From Paracoccaceae bacterium (lineage in GTDB: Bacteria; Pseudomonadota; Alphaproteobacteria; Rhodobacterales; Rhodobacteraceae): a stretch of DNA of 6,473 bases. Each line of letters begins with the position of its first letter. Positions within the stretch are counted from its first letter, which is position 1. Below, one piece after another: positions 4,513-6,473 of the stretch. The notes beneath the pieces are model-generated. The model was not told where the DNA came from. It ran no database searches and saw only the letters and a list, made by a program, of their open reading frames with translations. The position numbers and the translations under genes were made by a program. The stretch spans positions 124,014 through 130,486 of the forward strand of contig NVUP01000002.1 of assembly GCA_002401945.1 (NCBI GenBank), given 5' to 3'.

Positions 4513-5832
4513 CTATTTACCAGAATTTCTCTGCGCCCGCAGTTTGGCAAAATAGTCGACCCGACGTTTCAACTCGCGCTCAAACCCGCGTTCAACCGGC
4601 TGGTACAGCACTGGATGTTTCATATCATCCGGGAAATAGTTTTGACCGGAGAACCCGTCTTGGGAGTCATGATCATAGGCATAGCCGTCGCCGTAACCCT
4701 GCTCGGCCATCAATTTGGTCGGCGCATTCAGGATATGTTTCGGAGGCGGCGCGCTGCCCGACTGTTTGGCCAGAGCGCGGGCTGCTTTGTAAGCCACATA
4801 GCCCGCATTGGTCTTGGGTGCCAAAGCCAGGTAGATCACCGCCTGCGCCAGTGCCAGCTCCCCCTCGGGGCTGCCCAGACGTTCGTAAGTCTCCCAGGCC
4901 TGCAGGCAAATCGCCTGCGCCTGCGGATCAGCCAGGGCGATGTCCTCAACCGCCATCCGGGTCAGGCGACGGGCCAGAAAGCGGGGATCTTCACCGCCTT
5001 CGAGCATGCGAGCGAACCAGTACAGCGCCGCATCTGGATCAGAGCCGCGCACCGATTTGTGCAGCGCCGAGATCAGGTTGTAATGCTCGTCACCGGATTT
5101 GTCGTATTTGGCCGCCCGCCGCATCAGCCGGGTGGACAGCGCATCCCGGTTCAGCGGCTTGTCGACCTTCCAGGCGGCAACCTGTTCGATCAGGTTCAGC
5201 AGGGCGCGGCCATCGCCATCAGCCATTTCCTGCAGCGCATCGCGAGCATCGGCAACCAGAGGCAGCGCGCGGCCCAGCTCTTGCTCGGCGCGCTGGGTCA
5301 TCAGCTCCAGATCCACCAGCGTCAACCGTTCCAGCACCAGCACTTGTGAGCGGCTGAGCAGCGCGGCGTTCAGCTCAAAACTTGGGTTCTCGGTGGTGGC
5401 CCCCACCAGCAGGATAGTGCCATCCTCCATATGCGGCAGGAACCCGTCCTGTTGGGCCTTGTTGAAGCGATGCACCTCGTCGACAAACAGCAGCGTGCCC
5501 CGCCCGTTCTGCCGCCGGATTCTGGCCGCCTCAAACACTTTTTTCAAATCTGCAACACCGCTGTAAATGGCGCTGATCTGCACAAAATGCAGATGGGTTT
5601 CATCCGCCAGCAAGCGCGCGATAGTGGTCTTGCCAACGCCCGGTGGCCCCCAGAAAATCAACGATGACAGCGATCCTGAGGCCAACATGACCCCCAATGG
5701 CGCCTCAGGCCCCAGCACCTGAGCCTGACCAATCACTTGCGACAAAGACTGCGGTCGCAGCCGGTCCGCCAAAGGCCGATTGGGTTGCGGTTGATCAGGT
5801 TGCGCCGCGCCGGTGTCGAATAGATCTGCCAT
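4513..5832 (-). CDS. rarA: Replication-associated recombination protein A (RarA/MgsA, AAA+ ATPase)
   Basis: RarA is a tetrameric AAA+ ATPase related to clamp loaders and to eukaryotic WRNIP1/Mgs1; it acts at stalled or gapped replication forks together with SSB. At 439 residues it has normal length. The sequence shows Walker A GPPGVGKTT (62-70), Walker B LLFVDEVHRF (114-123), sensor 1 GATTENPSFE (144-153), an arginine-finger segment ALLSRSQV (157-164, Arg161) and sensor 2 DGRALLNLIE (207-216). The C-terminal tetramerisation domain includes the typical SGDEHYNLISALHKSVRGSDPDAALYWFARML (246-277, read in parts) and YAYDHDSQDGFSGQNYFPDDM near 384-404. The start MADLFD is the usual family start. 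Its ATG is only 2 bases after the stop of the protease gene, and I see no Shine-Dalgarno in front of it, so translation is probably coupled to the upstream gene. Stop is TAG. No intrinsic terminator is evident in the 132 bp that follow, so read-through into the crotonase cluster is possible. Confidence 0.96.
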   Translation of the reverse strand: MADLFDTGAAQPDQPQPNRPLADRLRPQSLSQVIGQAQVLGPEAPLGVMLASGSLSSLIFWGPPGVGKTTIARLLADETHLHFVQISAIYSGVADLKKVFEAARIRRQNGRGTLLFVDEVHRFNKAQQDGFLPHMEDGTILLVGATTENPSFELNAALLSRSQVLVLERLTLVDLELMTQRAEQELGRALPLVADARDALQEMADGDGRALLNLIEQVAAWKVDKPLNRDALSTRLMRRAAKYDKSGDEHYNLISALHKSVRGSDPDAALYWFARMLEGGEDPRFLARRLTRMAVEDIALADPQAQAICLQAWETYERLGSPEGELALAQAVIYLALAPKTNAGYVAYKAARALAKQSGSAPPPKHILNAPTKLMAEQGYGDGYAYDHDSQDGFSGQNYFPDDMKHPVLYQPVERGFERELKRRVDYFAKLRAQRNSGK

Positions 5833-5834
5833 CT

Positions 5835-6473
5835 TTACAACCGGAACCGCAGGTTCAGCCGTTGACCGCCGCGCAGCAAATTCATCTTTACCTGACGGCC
5901 AGCATCTGTCAGCAATGCAGGCACATCAGCCGTTTCTGTCACCAAATTCCCATTAATCATCTGCAGCACATCGCCTGGCCGCAACCCTGCTCGGGCGCCA
6001 TGACGCCCCGGATCGGTGACCACCACCCCCTCGGCACTCAGTGGTAGCCCCATACGGATGATTATTACCGGGTTGATACGTGCCACGGTCAAACCGGGCA
6101 GCACCGATGTCTCCCCCAACTGCACCAGCGCCGCCGGCGGAGTGTCGGGGGCCGCCATCATCTGCACCTGCAGCACATCCAGGTCTGTGCCGCGCAGGCG
6201 ACTGATCTGAGCAGTGCCTCCCATGCCGGCCACCGACATGCGGAACGCCATCTCGGAGGGTGAATTGACCACCTGTCCATCCACCCAGGTGATCACATCG
6301 CCAACCTTGAACCCGGCCGCAACAAAAGGGCTGGCCGGGTGCAGATCGGAAATCACCATGCCTTCGGGCAGCTCCATTGCCATCGAGGCCGCCATATCCG
6401 CATCCACCGGCTGGCCCGACATGCCCGCCCAGGGCCGTTGAAATTCCTCGGCACCACTCTGCGCCTGATGCAC
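5835..6473 (-). CDS. Do/HtrA-like periplasmic serine protease, C-terminal PDZ part (cut by window edge)
   Basis: The last 212 residues of a larger protein are visible; the frame is open to the right edge, where the first codon is a GTG that is most likely internal rather than a start. Two PDZ domains are seen. The first (about 14-105) has RPWAGMSGQPV (13-23), GMVISDLHPASPFVAAGFKVGDVITWVDGQ in parts over 38-67, and SPSEMAFRM (71-79). The second (about 118-212) has GLPLSAEGVVVTD (142-154), AGLRPGDVLQMING (162-175) and the terminal LNLRFRL. This is the layout of DegP/DegQ-type envelope proteases, in which PDZ domains bind unfolded clients. The trypsin-like catalytic domain with its His-Asp-Ser triad would lie outside the window, so protease activity is inferred. 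The gene ends with TAA two bases before rarA, and the two are probably co-transcribed. Confidence 0.85.
   Translation of the reverse strand: MHQAQSGAEEFQRPWAGMSGQPVDADMAASMAMELPEGMVISDLHPASPFVAAGFKVGDVITWVDGQVVNSPSEMAFRMSVAGMGGTAQISRLRGTDLDVLQVQMMAAPDTPPAALVQLGETSVLPGLTVARINPVIIIRMGLPLSAEGVVVTDPGRHGARAGLRPGDVLQMINGNLVTETADVPALLTDAGRQVKMNLLRGGQRLNLRFRL

Noticed and set aside
4447..5349. Open frame of 300 codons on the plus strand opposite rarA
   Set aside because: It is antisense to an unmistakable rarA and its protein shows no family motif. Third-position GC bias of rarA explains the lack of stops.
1..6473. Search for tRNA genes, CRISPR repeats, insertion sequences, toxin-antitoxin pairs or defence genes
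   Set aside because: Coding genes fill nearly the whole window and the two larger gaps (132 and 229 bp) hold no tRNA-like, transposon-like or CRISPR-like sequence that I can see.

Overview
The window looks like a chromosomal segment of a marine alphaproteobacterium of the Roseobacter group (Rhodobacteraceae). I infer this from the protein sequences I recognise (an AapJ/BztA-type amino-acid binding protein, an ATP12-family ATP synthase chaperone and a Do-like PDZ protease beside rarA), from the GC-rich coding sequence, and from a gene order that I remember as common in that family. No database search was possible.

All eight genes I can support lie on the minus strand, so the window reads biologically from right to left. 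At the right edge is the C-terminal part of a periplasmic Do/HtrA-like serine protease with two PDZ domains (5835 to the edge). Two bases after its stop comes rarA (4513-5832), a AAA+ clamp-loader-like ATPase acting at stalled replication forks. A 132-bp gap follows, rich in small inverted repeats. The second cluster is a crotonase/enoyl-CoA hydratase-like protein (3568-4380), the fluoride exporter crcB (3135-3515), an RluC-family 23S rRNA pseudouridine synthase (2092-3138), a HAD phosphatase (1427-2095) and an ATP12 chaperone (719-1423). From crcB to ATP12 the genes overlap by 4 bases or are 3 bases apart, which is strong evidence for one translationally coupled mRNA. A 229-bp gap then carries the leader and probable promoter of aapJ, whose first 163 residues run off the left edge. 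aapJ probably belongs to the next transcription unit, an amino-acid ABC transporter.

The coupled genes do not form a single pathway. They mix housekeeping roles: fluoride detoxification, ribosomal RNA modification, phosphatase repair or scavenging, and F1 ATP synthase assembly. I see no mobile element, CRISPR array, RNA gene or defence system, and no convincing new system. The observations most worth a second look are the two non-coding gaps, each with alternative (mutually exclusive) short hairpins and operator-like repeats just ahead of a gene, and the crotonase, which keeps one of the two classical catalytic glutamates and has Cys in place of the other.
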